From contig NZ_PQCF01000008.1 of assembly GCF_002964765.1 (NCBI RefSeq), positions 88,001 through 152,000 of the forward strand: a DNA stretch of 64,000 nucleotides, written 5' to 3'. A model generated the notes under the pieces. That model ran no database searches and was not told the origin of the DNA. It saw only the letters and a list, made by a program, of their open reading frames with translations. This document shows positions 48,423 to 62,226 of this stretch, piece by piece. Both the position numbers and the translations under genes were made by a program. Source of the DNA: Pseudoalteromonas sp. T1lg88. GTDB taxonomy: Bacteria; Pseudomonadota; Gammaproteobacteria; Enterobacterales; Alteromonadaceae. Positions within the stretch are counted from its first letter, which is position 1. Every line of letters starts with the position of its first letter.

Positions 48423-50051
48423 CTAGCCTCGCACCTTCAAGCCCTTTTTCTCCATACCGCGGTAGATGATCAGCATCTGGGCGATAGAGATAAGGTTTGA
48501 AACCAACCAGTAAAGTACCAGACCCGATGGGAACCAAAGGAAGAATACCGAGAAGAATACCGGCATCCAGGTCATCATCTTCTGCTGCATAGGATCTGTA
48601 ACCGTCATCGGCTGTAGCTTTTGCATCAGGAACATACTGGCACCGAATAGTACCGGTAGTACGTAGAAGGGGTCTTTCGACGATAAGTCTGTTAACCACA
48701 GGCCAAATTCAGCATGACGTAGCTCAGGTGATTCCAGGAATACGTAGAATAGGGCCAGGAAGATAGGCATTTGTAGCAACAGCGGGAAACAGCCACCCAT
48801 AGGGTTTACTTTTTCCTTGCGGTACATTTCCATCATGGCCTGACCGAATTTCTGACGGTCATCACCATAGCGCTCTTTTAGTGCCTGCATCTTAGGTTGC
48901 AGGGCACGCATCTTCGCCATAGAAGTATATTGTGCTTTAGTTAGCGGATACAGTGCGGTTTTCATCAGCACTGTGATAGCAATAATAGCCAGACCCCAGT
49001 TGCCTAGGAAGCTGTATAAAAACTTCAGCAGTGATAACAGTGGTTGTGAGATAAACCATAACCAACCATAGTCCACGGCCAAATCCAGGTTCGAGTGCAG
49101 TGCTTCCAAAGCATCCGTATCTTTCGGGCCCATATAATAGGTAGATGCGAAAGTAGCAGAGCTGGCCGGAGCAATATTCACTGGCTCAGATTTAATACCA
49201 ATTTGCGCTACCTTGGCAGTCGGCAGGCGCATATATACTGTGTTCGTTTGATCTTGAGCTGGTACCCAGGCACTTACGAAATAGTGCTGTAGGAAGGCCA
49301 CGTAACCACCCTGAGTCGACTCTTTCAATTCTTTGTCTTGAATATCGTCGAACGAGTACTTTTCGTAGTTAACTTCGTCGGTACCGTAAGCACCACCTAG
49401 GTAGCTTTGATCAATCAAGCTGCCCTTGTCCTGGACGGTACGCTTAACCTGAGTGTAAAGCTGTACCTGAACCGCGTTCGCCGTGTTGTTTTGGATGTCA
49501 TAATCCAAGGTTACGTCGTAACGGTTTTTATGGAAGGTGTAGGTCTTGGTGTAGCTTACGCCTTGGGCATCAACAAAGGTAAGGGGTACCGCTAGGGTAT
49601 CGCCTTCAAGGGTATAGCTTTGTTGTGCGCTTTGATAAACCGGGCGACCTTTTTTGCGAGCGTCGGGACCATTTAAGCCAATTAAACCGCTTTGGGCGAA
49701 ATATTCATTGCCTTCAAACTGGCCTAACAACAGGTAAGGTTCGTCGCTGCCATGAGTTTCCGCATGCTGAAGCAGTTTGGCTTCGATGATGTCGCCGCCA
49801 AGGGTGTCAATTTTCACCGCAAACACATCTGTGGTTACGGTAATAACTTGTTGGCTTGCCGATGTTGAGACTAGCGGCTCGGCAATATCCGAGTTGGGAA
49901 CGTCACTTTGCCCGGCGTTGGTTTGGGCATTGCTTTGGGTTTGAGCACTTGGATTGTTGGCCGGTTGGTTATAATCACTATTCCATTCTTGGAATAATAA
50001 AAATGACACCAACAACAGGCCGATAAATAAAAACGTGCGTTGCGATTCCAT
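48423..50051 (-). CDS. yidC: membrane protein insertase YidC
   Basis: 542 residues. The N-terminal helix 'TFLFIGLLLVSFLLFQEW' is followed by a large periplasmic domain to about 340. The conserved five-helix core follows ('NWGLAIIAITVLMKTALYPLTKAQYTSMAKM' region, 'NPMGGCFPLLLQMPIFLALFYVF' region, 'PSGLVLYWLVSNLIS'). It inserts proteins such as the F0 c subunit encoded in this window. It sits in rpmH-rnpA-yidD-yidC. Confidence 0.97.
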   Translation of the reverse strand: MESQRTFLFIGLLLVSFLLFQEWNSDYNQPANNPSAQTQSNAQTNAGQSDVPNSDIAEPLVSTSASQQVITVTTDVFAVKIDTLGGDIIEAKLLQHAETHGSDEPYLLLGQFEGNEYFAQSGLIGLNGPDARKKGRPVYQSAQQSYTLEGDTLAVPLTFVDAQGVSYTKTYTFHKNRYDVTLDYDIQNNTANAVQVQLYTQVKRTVQDKGSLIDQSYLGGAYGTDEVNYEKYSFDDIQDKELKESTQGGYVAFLQHYFVSAWVPAQDQTNTVYMRLPTAKVAQIGIKSEPVNIAPASSATFASTYYMGPKDTDALEALHSNLDLAVDYGWLWFISQPLLSLLKFLYSFLGNWGLAIIAITVLMKTALYPLTKAQYTSMAKMRALQPKMQALKERYGDDRQKFGQAMMEMYRKEKVNPMGGCFPLLLQMPIFLALFYVFLESPELRHAEFGLWLTDLSSKDPFYVLPVLFGASMFLMQKLQPMTVTDPMQQKMMTWMPVFFSVFFLWFPSGLVLYWLVSNLISIAQMLIIYRGMEKKGLKVRG

Positions 50052-50078
50052 AACAGCTCTTATTTCTCGTTGTTAAGA

Positions 50079-50330
50079 TTAATGGTGGTTACGTTTGCCA
50101 GGAACGGGATCATCCCCTCCGGCGTGTAAAGGATGGCATTTTACTATTCGTTTTACTGCCAACCAACTGCCTTTTATCGCCCCATGCAGTTTTATTGCCT
50201 GCAAGGCGTATGAAGAACAGCTGGGATTAAAGCGACAGTTCGGCCCAAGCATTGGGCTGATCCACTTTTGATAGACCTTAATTACAGTAATGAGGGTATT
50301 TTTAGGTATTGCTAATATAAAAGCTAACAT
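50079..50330 (-). CDS. yidD: membrane protein insertion efficiency factor YidD
   Basis: 83 residues with the family motif '[27 protein letters not shown]' region, '[24 protein letters not shown]'. It has the typical three cysteines and an amphipathic N terminus. I use the ATG at 50330; a GTG at 50345 is also possible, and neither has a clear ribosome site. It sits 27 bases before yidC. Confidence 0.93.
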   Translation of the reverse strand: MLAFILAIPKNTLITVIKVYQKWISPMLGPNCRFNPSCSSYALQAIKLHGAIKGSWLAVKRIVKCHPLHAGGDDPVPGKRNHH

Positions 50331-50419
50331 AAAGGCCCGCAGCACTGAGTAAGGTAAAGCGAATACTCAGTTAGTCGATTAAAAGGTGAGCTAAAGATAC
50401 CTGAAAAAGTCGGTAAATT

Positions 50420-50845
50420 CTATGATTGGCCGCGCTTTTGCTTGGTATTGTGATGCTTTTTATGAGGTCTGCGTGGTGGTGGCTTGTATCCGGGCTTGCA
50501 GCGTTCATTTATTTTGCGCCAGAGTTTATCGAGATCTTTGCGTATTTCTTCGTTTGATAGCTCATCAATGCCACGCTTAACCATAAGCACGATATCAATG
50601 TTATCCAACTTATGCTGATGCAAACGAAAACTTTCGCGAGCGATACGCTTGATTCGGTTACGCTGATTGGCTTGTTTTACATTTTTTTTAGCTACGGTTA
50701 ATCCTAGACGTGCATGGTCCAAAGAGTTTGGTTTAGCTAATAAGGTAAAGAGAGAAGTAGCAGCCCGAGCAGGCTCATTAAAAATGCGGGAGTAATGCGA
50801 GGGAGTTAACAGACGTAACTCCCTGCCAAAGCGAAAGTCTTCCAC
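50420..50845 (-). CDS. rnpA: ribonuclease P protein component
   Basis: 141 residues with a GTG start 6 bases after the rpmH stop. 'FGRELRLLTPSHYSRIF', 'ARLGLTVAKKNVKQANQRNRIKRIARESFRL' region (the RNR signature) and 'DIVLMVKRGI' identify RnpA, which aids tRNA 5' processing. A basic Pro/His/Lys-rich tail of about 25 residues extends beyond the usual end. Confidence 0.96.
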   Translation of the reverse strand: MEDFRFGRELRLLTPSHYSRIFNEPARAATSLFTLLAKPNSLDHARLGLTVAKKNVKQANQRNRIKRIARESFRLHQHKLDNIDIVLMVKRGIDELSNEEIRKDLDKLWRKINERCKPGYKPPPRRPHKKHHNTKQKRGQS

Positions 50846-50851
50846 TAAATA

Positions 50852-50986
50852 TTAAGCAGAAAGAACTTTACGGCCTTTAGCACGACGACGTGCTAGTACT
50901 TTACGGCCGTTAGCAGTAGCCATACGAGCACGGAAACCGTGAGTACGCTTACGCTTTAATACGCTAGGTTGAAAAGTTCTTTTCAT
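50852..50986 (-). CDS. rpmH: 50S ribosomal protein L34
   Basis: 44 residues '[20 protein letters not shown]...[12 protein letters not shown]', the canonical L34. The frame opens at 51043, but the ATG at 50986, with GGA about 9 bases upstream, gives the conserved start. It is the first gene of rpmH-rnpA-yidD-yidC. Confidence 0.98.
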   Translation of the reverse strand: MKRTFQPSVLKRKRTHGFRARMATANGRKVLARRRAKGRKVLSA

Positions 50987-51578
50987 AACAATTCCATCCG
51001 ATCGGTTAAGGTTTAAATTCTCTGTGTGGGTCGCGATCCTCACTCAGACGCTAACACAACTTCGATGCCAAGTTTTTCTCATTCGGTGATGTTCACCGAC
51101 TGTTTCCAACGGACATTCCGTGGTGCCTTAGCGAGCGCGAGATTTTATAGAGGCTTGATGCTAAAGTCAACGATAATCGTACAACGAAGAGCCTATATAT
51201 AAGCAGTTATAGCTGGGGATCGTACAAGCGATCCGCATAGGATCATTAAAAAATGAAAGTTTTCCACAGGCTCTGTTTAAAAAGTGCATAAATCCCCTGA
51301 ATAACCCTGTTTGATCATCCCGGTTGATCAAGATCAAAGTTTTGTAAAGCGTTAAATTAAATTCTTTTTTTAAAATAAATATTCATTAAAAACATAGTGT
51401 TGCACTATGTTTTTTGCTGAAGCACATTTTCAGTAAAAATCAATATTGAAGTTGTGGATAAATAGGCGTCATAATGTGCGACCCGGGCACAAAAAAGTCG
51501 TGATTCAGGGAAGAATAATAAGCGCTAAACTCGTGATGAACGAGTATCGAAACCTCTATTCTATTTCGGGAGTGAACT
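50987..51578. other. rpmH-dnaA divergent intergenic region
   Basis: This holds promoters of rpmH (minus) and dnaA (plus). Seen: one perfect inverted DnaA box TGTGGATAA (51453-51461), one near-match TTTTCCACA (51260-51268), seven GATC sites between 51035 and 51335, and a 12-bp stem-loop at 51388-51415. The DnaA box and GATC sites fit autoregulation of dnaA; the cluster is much weaker than at oriC. Confidence 0.7.
51388..51415. terminator. terminator-like stem-loop upstream of dnaA
   Basis: AAAAACATAGTG (51388-51399) pairs with CACTATGTTTTT (51403-51414) around TTG, with T or A tracts on both strands. It lies 164 bases before the dnaA start, in a divergent promoter region with no gene ending nearby. 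It could be a dnaA leader attenuator or the end of a short unannotated RNA. Confidence 0.55.
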
Positions 51579-52982
51579 GTGTATCTGTCTGTTTGGCAAA
51601 GTTGTTTATATGTGTTGCAAGATGAATTGCCATCACAGCAATTTAGTATGTGGGTAAGACCGCTGCAGGCAGAAAGTACAGATGATACTCTGACTATTTA
51701 TGCGCCAAATCGCTTTGTGCTTGATTGGGTAAGAGAAAAATACCTAAATCGCATAAATGAGCTGTTAGTTGAAATTTGTGGCGATGAAGCGCCAGAATTA
51801 CGTTTTGACGTGGGCAGCAAGCCCATGCTTAATACCGCTGTAAATACCACGGCACAAACACCTAATCAGGGTGTTAATGGCAACAGTGACAGTGCCAAGG
51901 TAAATAAGGCCAGACAGCCTAGCCAACCAGCGGCTGTTGAGCCAGCGCCTAAGTCTCAATACAAATCGAATATTAAAGAAAACTATACCTTTGATAACTT
52001 TGTTGAAGGTAAGTCAAACCAGTTGGCTAAGGCTGCGGCAACGCAAGTGGCCGATAATCCTGGCTCAGCATTTAACCCTGTATTTATATACGGTGGCACC
52101 GGTTTAGGTAAAACGCACCTGTTACATGCGGTGGGCAATGGCATTTTAGCGAAAAAAGAGAATGCCAAAATTGTTTATATGCATTCCGAACGCTTTGTTC
52201 AAGATATGGTAAAAGCCTTACAAAACAATGCGATAGAAGAGTTTAAACGCTATTATCGCAGTGTCGATGCCTTGTTGATCGATGATATTCAATTCTTTGC
52301 CAATAAAGAGCGCTCTCAAGAAGAGTTCTTCCATACCTTTAATGCGCTGCTTGAGGGCAACCAACAGATTATTTTAACCTCAGACCGTTACCCCAAAGAA
52401 ATAGAAGGGGTAGAGGACAGGCTTAAGTCGCGCTTCGGTTGGGGCTTAACCATTGCCATCGAGCCACCGGAGCTTGAAACCCGAGTAGCCATTTTGATGA
52501 AGAAGGCGCAGCAGAGTAAGATTAACTTACCTCACGAAGTGGCTTTCTTTATTGCCAAGAAATTGCGCTCCAATGTGCGTGAACTTGAAGGGGCATTAAA
52601 CCGAGTGATCGCCAATGCTAACTTTACCGGTCGACCTATTTCCATCGACTTTGTAAAAGAAGCGCTGCGCGATTTATTGGCACTGCAAGATAAGCTGGTG
52701 ACCATAGATAATATTCAACGCACTGTGGCTGAGTATTACCGCATTCGCGTTTCTGATTTATTGTCCAAGCGCCGTAGTCGCTCGGTTGCGCGTCCACGCC
52801 AGGTGGCCATGGCGCTATCAAAAGAATTAACAAACCATAGCTTGCCGGAAATCGGCGATGCTTTTGGCGGTCGTGACCATACCACGGTATTGCACGCCTG
52901 CCGTAAGGTAAAAGCGCTTCGTGACGAAAGCCATGAAGTGAAAGAAGACTATCAAAATCTAATAAGAACTTTGTCATCTTAA
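51579..52982 (+). CDS. dnaA: chromosomal replication initiator DnaA
   Basis: 467 residues. Domain I starts '[25 protein letters not shown]' (residues 1-25); a Gln/Ser/Pro-rich linker (about 85-130) follows. The AAA+ domain has Walker A '[13 protein letters not shown]' and 'LLIDDIQFF', and C-terminal domain IV has the DnaA-box-binding '[15 protein letters not shown]'. It starts at a GTG with GGGAG 7 bases upstream. It should bind the boxes at oriC, 9 kb away. dnaN follows after 10 bases. Confidence 0.98.
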   Translation: MYLSVWQSCLYVLQDELPSQQFSMWVRPLQAESTDDTLTIYAPNRFVLDWVREKYLNRINELLVEICGDEAPELRFDVGSKPMLNTAVNTTAQTPNQGVNGNSDSAKVNKARQPSQPAAVEPAPKSQYKSNIKENYTFDNFVEGKSNQLAKAAATQVADNPGSAFNPVFIYGGTGLGKTHLLHAVGNGILAKKENAKIVYMHSERFVQDMVKALQNNAIEEFKRYYRSVDALLIDDIQFFANKERSQEEFFHTFNALLEGNQQIILTSDRYPKEIEGVEDRLKSRFGWGLTIAIEPPELETRVAILMKKAQQSKINLPHEVAFFIAKKLRSNVRELEGALNRVIANANFTGRPISIDFVKEALRDLLALQDKLVTIDNIQRTVAEYYRIRVSDLLSKRRSRSVARPRQVAMALSKELTNHSLPEIGDAFGGRDHTTVLHACRKVKALRDESHEVKEDYQNLIRTLSS

Positions 52983-52992
52983 GGTTACCCTT

Positions 52993-54096
52993 ATGCAAAT
53001 TACTATCGCTAGAGATCAGTTTTTAAAGCCTTTAATGCAGGTATCAGGTGCCATCGAGCGTAAGCACACCTTGCCCGTGCTCTCCAATGTATTACTTGAG
53101 GTGCGCGATGGTCAGCTGTCTATGACGGGAACCGATCTGGAAATAGAGCTCGTCGCCTCGGTAGCCTTAGAGCAACCTTGTGCCGATACCAAGATCACCT
53201 TGCCGGCGAAAAAGCTTTTAGATATTTGTAAGAGCCTGCCCGATGGCAGCGATATCACCTTGACCTCTCAGGAGCATCAGGTGGTACTGACATCCGGACA
53301 AAGCCGCTTCTCCTTGTTGTCTTTAGCTGCGGAAGACTTTCCGAATCTGGAGCAGTGGGATGGCGAAGTTGAATTTCAATTAAGTCGACTAGAACTGCGT
53401 AAGTTATTGGAAAGCACGCATTTTTCAATGGCTAATCAGGACGTGCGTTATTACCTTAACGGCATGTCGTTTGAAGTTGAAAATGACGAAATTAAAACCG
53501 TAGCTACAGATGGTCACCGTTTGGCCATAGCGCAAAAGAAATTACCTCAGTCGTTAAACAGCCAGCGCCAGTTAATTGTGCCACGCAAAGGGGTGCAGGA
53601 AATTATGCGCCTGATGCCGGCGGACGACCAGCCTGTTACCATTCAGTTCGGTGCCAACCATATCCGCATTACTGACGCAGAATTTACCTTTACCAGTAAA
53701 TTGGTTGATGGCCGTTTCCCTGACTATCGCCGTGTTTTGCCTCGTGGTGGTGATAAAATTATTATTGCTAACCGCGAATGGCTGCGTAATGCTTTGCATC
53801 GCGTGTCTATTTTATCGAATGAGAAGTTCCGCGGTGTGCGCCTTAATTTAAGCTCGGGCATGCTCAAAGTCAGCGCCAATAACCCAGAGCAAGAACAGGC
53901 GGAAGAGGTGATTGAAGTTATGTATCAAGGGGAGGATTTAGAGATTGGCTTTAACGTTTCTTACCTTCTTGATGTGCTTAACACCATCAAAACCGAAGAC
54001 GTTTCTATCACCCTTGCCGATTCAAACAGCAGTGCCCTGATGGAAGCGGCGGGAGATGGCGAAGCTCTGTATGTCGTTATGCCGATGCGCTTGTAA
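52993..54096 (+). CDS. dnaN: DNA polymerase III beta sliding clamp
   Basis: 367 residues of the three-fold repeated clamp domain: 'ERKHTLPVLSNVLLEV', 'TDGHRLAIAQKKL', and the C-terminal 'YVVMPMRL' that forms the partner-binding pocket. It lies in the dnaA-dnaN-recF-gyrB cluster. Confidence 0.98.
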   Translation: MQITIARDQFLKPLMQVSGAIERKHTLPVLSNVLLEVRDGQLSMTGTDLEIELVASVALEQPCADTKITLPAKKLLDICKSLPDGSDITLTSQEHQVVLTSGQSRFSLLSLAAEDFPNLEQWDGEVEFQLSRLELRKLLESTHFSMANQDVRYYLNGMSFEVENDEIKTVATDGHRLAIAQKKLPQSLNSQRQLIVPRKGVQEIMRLMPADDQPVTIQFGANHIRITDAEFTFTSKLVDGRFPDYRRVLPRGGDKIIIANREWLRNALHRVSILSNEKFRGVRLNLSSGMLKVSANNPEQEQAEEVIEVMYQGEDLEIGFNVSYLLDVLNTIKTEDVSITLADSNSSALMEAAGDGEALYVVMPMRL

Positions 54097-54101
54097 CGGC
54101 C

Positions 54102-57628
<3,527 letters not shown>

Positions 57629-57653
57629 TCCAGGTTGATATAAATCACCAAGC

Positions 57654-57685
57654 ATAAAAAAGCCCTCGCATTAGCGGGGGCTTTT
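57654..57685. terminator. Rho-independent terminator of gyrB
   Basis: AGCCCTCGC pairs with GCGGGGGCT (one G-U pair) around ATTA, flanked by A and T tracts. It is between the convergent gyrB and the S8 protease gene and probably serves both. Confidence 0.88.
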
Positions 57686-57704
57686 TACTTAGTTCACAAT
57701 AGGT

Positions 57705-58850
57705 TTAAAGATGCAGGATAGAATCCGCATTGCCGTCAGGGTCGTTGATGGCCTGGCCATCTGTACCCGGGTTACCATTGCGCATCATGATCACAGCACA
57801 GGCAGCAGGAGATGCCATAGAGGTACCTGACATGGTTGTTGTACCACCACCAGAACGAGTAGATAGAATGCTTACGCCAGGCGCTGCATAGTCTACCGGT
57901 GGGTTACCATAGTTACTGAAGCTGGCGAAGTTATCGTTGCTGTCTGTCGCAGAGATGGTAAATACGCGAGGGTGTGAGGCGCTGGCAGGAGACACATTAC
58001 CTGCATGCTGACTTTCGTTACCTGCGGCAACCACGAAGAATGCACCCGATTGTTGAGCTGCATTTTCAACGGCATCGTTCAGGTCAGGGTTAAAGCCACC
58101 GCCCAAACTCATATTCGCACAGTCACCTGCAGACGCATTCGCTGCTACGTGATCTACACCGGCCAATACGCCAGACCAGCTACCAGAGCCGCGAGAGTCC
58201 AATACTTTTACCGGAATCACGGTTGCACCGGCTGCAACGCCAACAACATCCTGTTGGTTATTTAGGGCTGCGATAGTACCGGCAACATGGGTACCATGGC
58301 CATTGCCATCATCCATACCGGCATTACGGCCGCTGGTGAAGGCGCTAAAACCGCGGCTAGCATCAACGTTTAAGTCGCCGTGGTCTAGATCGATACCAGT
58401 ATCAATAACCCAAGCCGTATAGCCCGAGCCGTCTACCGGACCACCTACACGGGTGACACTCCAAGGTGTTTGTTGACCTTGGCTGCCGCCGCCGCCACCA
58501 GGCTTGCCTTGATCAATAGATGGAGAAGCATGGGCGATACCATCAGGAGTAAAGCGCATGATGTCGGCTTCGTCCGCAAACACGCTTTTCGCTTTATCAC
58601 AGCTCATGTTTATAGCCATACCTTTAATGGCATTGCTATAAATGTGCTTAGCTTGAGACTGAGATTTCGTTAACATGCCGCGGGCTTTACCTTCGACATC
58701 GAATTTAGAAACGCTGTCATTGAAGCGAACAATACAGGTATTTGCAATTTCAAGTTCGGCAGCCATACCTGCGTGATCGGGAGCCGGCTGGGCATAGGCG
58801 AAGCCTGTTGATGCAGCTAATACAGCTGTTGCGATGAGAGTTTTCTTCAT
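57705..58850 (-). CDS. secreted S8 (subtilisin-like) serine protease
   Basis: A 381-residue precursor. The signal peptide ends at 'GFAYA' (about residue 20). A propeptide of about 110 residues and a Gly-rich linker ('KPGGGGGSQGQQ') follow. The catalytic domain has Asp150 ('WVIDTGIDLDHGD'), His185 ('GNGHGTHVAGT'), Asn278 ('AAGNES') and Ser344 ('MSGTSMASP'). After the serine the usual HVAG is AACA, an unusual change just behind the active site. The start is the ATG at 58850 with AAGG 8 bases upstream. It stands alone between gyrB and glyQ. Confidence 0.92.
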   Translation of the reverse strand: MKKTLIATAVLAASTGFAYAQPAPDHAGMAAELEIANTCIVRFNDSVSKFDVEGKARGMLTKSQSQAKHIYSNAIKGMAINMSCDKAKSVFADEADIMRFTPDGIAHASPSIDQGKPGGGGGSQGQQTPWSVTRVGGPVDGSGYTAWVIDTGIDLDHGDLNVDASRGFSAFTSGRNAGMDDGNGHGTHVAGTIAALNNQQDVVGVAAGATVIPVKVLDSRGSGSWSGVLAGVDHVAANASAGDCANMSLGGGFNPDLNDAVENAAQQSGAFFVVAAGNESQHAGNVSPASASHPRVFTISATDSNDNFASFSNYGNPPVDYAAPGVSILSTRSGGGTTTMSGTSMASPAACAVIMMRNGNPGTDGQAINDPDGNADSILHL

Positions 58851-59136
58851 TAGTTTAACCTTTATAATCGTTATTATTGAGATAGTGTTAGTTAACACTG
58901 GGTTTACAATCTAGGTCAAATTGCAAAAAAATCAACTGTTTCAAATAGAAATACGAAAAGAGTCGTAGATAATGAATAGAAAATGCGTGAATCTGGAATA
59001 CTAAAAAAAGTAAATTCAGGGAGTTGATCGTTATCGTGCACAGGGCAAAAAGCAGAAACTGCTTAAAACAAGGCGGTGCAAGGGGTATACTGTGAGCAAT
59101 AAAACCGCACTCTAAGCAGCAGAATTTAACGTCATT

Positions 59137-60036
59137 ATGCAAAAATACGACTTACAAACTTTTCAGGGCCTGATCCTAGCGCTTCAGGATTATTGGGCAC
59201 AGCAAGGCTGTGTTATTGCTCAGCCTCTTGATCTTGAAGTGGGCGCGGGCACTTTTCACCCGCTTACGTTTTTAAAAGCCGTTGGCCCAGAGCCGATGTC
59301 GAGTGCTTACGTACAGCCATGTCGTCGTCCTACCGATGGCCGCTACGGTGAAAACCCCAACCGTTTGCAGCACTACTATCAATTCCAGGTGGTGTTAAAG
59401 CCTTCTCCCGATAATATTCAGGAGCTTTACCTTGGCTCGCTTGCGGCCATGGGCATAGATACATTGAAACACGAAGTTCGCTTTGTGGAAGACAACTGGG
59501 AATCACCGACTCTGGGTGCCTGGGGTCTTGGTTGGGAAGTGTGGCTAAATGGCATGGAAGTGACCCAGTTCACTTACTTCCAGCAGGTGGGCGGCCTTGA
59601 GTGTGCGCCGGTTACCGGTGAGATCACTTATGGTCTTGAGCGTTTGGCCATGTATATCCAAGGCGTGGACAGCATCTATGACCTGGTTTGGACAGATGGC
59701 CCTATGGGTAAGGTTACTTACGGCGACGTATTCCACCAAAACGAAGTTGAGCAATCAAAATACAACTTTGAGTACGCCGACGTTGATGCTTTGTTTAAGC
59801 AATTCGATCAGTGTGAAAAAGAAAGCCAAAAGCTGATTGAAGCGAATTTACCGCTACCGGCTTACGAGCAAGTAATGAAGGCGTCGCATGCCTTTAACCT
59901 GCTTGATGCTCGCCACGCTATTTCTGTAACAGAGCGTCAGCGTTACATCCTGCGTGTGCGCGCCCTGTCTAAAGCCTGTGCTGAAAGTTACTACGCGGCG
60001 CGTGAAGCGCTTGGTTTCCCGCTGTGTAAGGATTAA
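59137..60036 (+). CDS. glyQ: glycyl-tRNA synthetase alpha subunit
   Basis: 299 residues with the class II core '[24 protein letters not shown]' region, '[18 protein letters not shown]', '[19 protein letters not shown]' and '[21 protein letters not shown]'. The (alpha-beta)2 GlyRS charges tRNA-Gly. It overlaps no neighbour and is 8 bases before glyS. The 286 bases upstream hold the promoter; no leader structure was seen. Confidence 0.98.
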   Translation: MQKYDLQTFQGLILALQDYWAQQGCVIAQPLDLEVGAGTFHPLTFLKAVGPEPMSSAYVQPCRRPTDGRYGENPNRLQHYYQFQVVLKPSPDNIQELYLGSLAAMGIDTLKHEVRFVEDNWESPTLGAWGLGWEVWLNGMEVTQFTYFQQVGGLECAPVTGEITYGLERLAMYIQGVDSIYDLVWTDGPMGKVTYGDVFHQNEVEQSKYNFEYADVDALFKQFDQCEKESQKLIEANLPLPAYEQVMKASHAFNLLDARHAISVTERQRYILRVRALSKACAESYYAAREALGFPLCKD

Positions 60037-60044
60037 GAATTACC

Positions 60045-62114
60045 ATGTTAAAGCAAAATTTATTAGTAGAAATCGGTACAGAAGAATTGCCGCCGAAATC
60101 ATTGCGTACCCTTGCCGAGGCGTTCGCCGATGGCCTAAAAGCGCAATTAGAAGAACTTGCTCTGGCACATGAAGGGGTGCAATGGTACGCCTCTCCACGT
60201 CGCTTAGGTCTGATGGTGCTGCAACTTGATGGCAAGCAGGCAGATAAGGTAGTAGAAAAGCGTGGTCCTGCAATTCAGGCGGCATTTGATGCTGATGGTA
60301 ACCCAACCAAAGCGGCAATGGGCTGGGCCCGCGGCTGTGGTATCGAAGTGAGCGAAGCGGGTCGCCATGTTACCGATAAAGGCGAGTGGTTACTGCATAA
60401 GGCCGAAGTTGCCGGTCAGCCGGTTCAAGAGTTGATCGTCGATGCGGTAAATGCGGCACTGGCGAAACTGCCTATCCCTAAGCCTATGCGCTGGGGTGCC
60501 AATAAGACCCAGTTTATCCGTCCTGTACACACAGCCACGGTATTTTACGGTGACAGCCTGATTGCCGGTGAGATCCTTGGTAAGCAGGTTGCTAACCAGC
60601 TTCAGGGACATCGTTTCCATCACCCGGAAAAGGTTACCATCAATAATGCCAATGAAGCCCTTGAGCAGCTGAAGAAAGCCTATGTTATTGCCGATTACGA
60701 AAACCGTAAGGCAATGATCCGCAACCAAATCGAAGCGGCAGCGACACAACTTGGTGCGGTAGTGGCCATGGATGAAGACCTGCTTGAAGAAGTAACCTCT
60801 TTGGTTGAGTGGCCGGTAACGCTTACCGCTTCATTTGAAGAAAGCTTCCTGGCGGTACCGGACGAAGCCCTGATCTACACCATGAAGGACGACCAGAAAT
60901 ACTTCCCGCTGCTAGATCAAGACGGCAATCTGATTAACAAGTTTTTGTTTGTTTCGAACATTGAAAGTAAAGATCCAAGCGTGGTTATCGCCGGGAACGA
61001 GAAGGTGGTACGCCCACGTCTTGCCGATGCGCAGTTCTTCTTTGAAACGGATAAAAAGAAAACTCTGGAAAGCCGTTTGGAGTCACTCGGTACCGTATTG
61101 TTCCAAAAGCAATTGGGTACCCTTAAAGATAAGTCCGAGCGTATTAGCGCGCTTTCTGGTTATATCGCCGAGCAACTGGGTGCCGATAAGGCCCTGGCCG
61201 AGCGCGCAGGTCTATTGAGTAAAACCGATCTGATGACCGAAATGGTGATGGAATTCACCGATGTTCAGGGCGTGATGGGTATGCACTATGCACGCTTTGA
61301 TGGTGAAAACGAAGCCGTAGCTCTGGCCATGAACGAACAGTATATGCCGCGCTTTGCCGGTGATGCCTTGCCACACAGTGATATCAGCTGTGCTGTGGCT
61401 TTGGCGGATAAGTTCGATACTCTGGTAGGTATTTTCGGCATTGGTCAGGCGCCTAAGGGCGACAAAGACCCGTTTGCACTGCGTCGCGCCGCTATCGGTG
61501 CCTTACGCATCATGGTTGAAAAGCAACTTTCTCTGGATGTGCTTGATATCGTTGCGAAAGCGCAAACCCTGTTCGGCGATAAGCTAAGCAATAATCAGGT
61601 TGCCGAAGATGTGTTTGAGTTCCTACTGGGTCGCTTCCGCGCCTGGTATCAGGAGCAAGGCATTGAGGTTGATGTGATCCAGGCTGTATTGGCGCGTCGT
61701 CCTTCGAAGCCATTGGATTTTGATCTACGCGTTAAGGCGGTAAGCCATTTCCGTACTCTTGAGCCGGCAGAAGCCTTGGCTGCGGCCAACAAGCGTGTTG
61801 GTAACATCCTGAGCAAAAATGATGTTCAAGAAAGCGGTGCCATTGAGCCAAGCTTATTGCAAGAAGCACCTGAGCAGGCGTTGGCACAAGAAGTGGCAGC
61901 CTATCAGGCCAAACTTGCGCCTTTATATGAGCAGGGCGAATACCAGCAGGCACTAAGTGAACTGGCCAATATTCGCCAAAGTGTTGATGCTTTCTTCGAT
62001 AACGTCATGGTTATGGCGGACGACGAAGCAATTAAGCGTAACTGTCTGGCACTATTGTCTCAGTTGCAGGACCTGTTTTTACAGGTTGCCGATATCTCGG
62101 TACTGCAAAAATAG
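60045..62114 (+). CDS. glyS: glycyl-tRNA synthetase beta subunit
   Basis: 689 residues, the E. coli length: '[21 protein letters not shown]' region, '[11 protein letters not shown]', 'KRGPAI', '[21 protein letters not shown]', and a C-terminal anticodon-binding helical domain. Partner of GlyQ, in one operon ending at 62140-62166. Confidence 0.98.
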   Translation: MLKQNLLVEIGTEELPPKSLRTLAEAFADGLKAQLEELALAHEGVQWYASPRRLGLMVLQLDGKQADKVVEKRGPAIQAAFDADGNPTKAAMGWARGCGIEVSEAGRHVTDKGEWLLHKAEVAGQPVQELIVDAVNAALAKLPIPKPMRWGANKTQFIRPVHTATVFYGDSLIAGEILGKQVANQLQGHRFHHPEKVTINNANEALEQLKKAYVIADYENRKAMIRNQIEAAATQLGAVVAMDEDLLEEVTSLVEWPVTLTASFEESFLAVPDEALIYTMKDDQKYFPLLDQDGNLINKFLFVSNIESKDPSVVIAGNEKVVRPRLADAQFFFETDKKKTLESRLESLGTVLFQKQLGTLKDKSERISALSGYIAEQLGADKALAERAGLLSKTDLMTEMVMEFTDVQGVMGMHYARFDGENEAVALAMNEQYMPRFAGDALPHSDISCAVALADKFDTLVGIFGIGQAPKGDKDPFALRRAAIGALRIMVEKQLSLDVLDIVAKAQTLFGDKLSNNQVAEDVFEFLLGRFRAWYQEQGIEVDVIQAVLARRPSKPLDFDLRVKAVSHFRTLEPAEALAAANKRVGNILSKNDVQESGAIEPSLLQEAPEQALAQEVAAYQAKLAPLYEQGEYQQALSELANIRQSVDAFFDNVMVMADDEAIKRNCLALLSQLQDLFLQVADISVLQK

Positions 62115-62139
62115 TGAATATTTCTTACATTCATGACGA

Positions 62140-62166
62140 AAGCCAGCTTTGTGCTGGCTTTTTTAT
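62140..62166 (+). terminator. Rho-independent terminator of glyQS
   Basis: AAGCCAGC (62140-62147) pairs with GCTGGCTT (62153-62160) around TTTGT, followed by a T run. Confidence 0.9.
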
Positions 62167-62226
62167 TGAAGCCAGTGCACGAATTTCTTAGACTGATGAA
62201 AAGTGCGTCAAATTTGGAAAATAACA

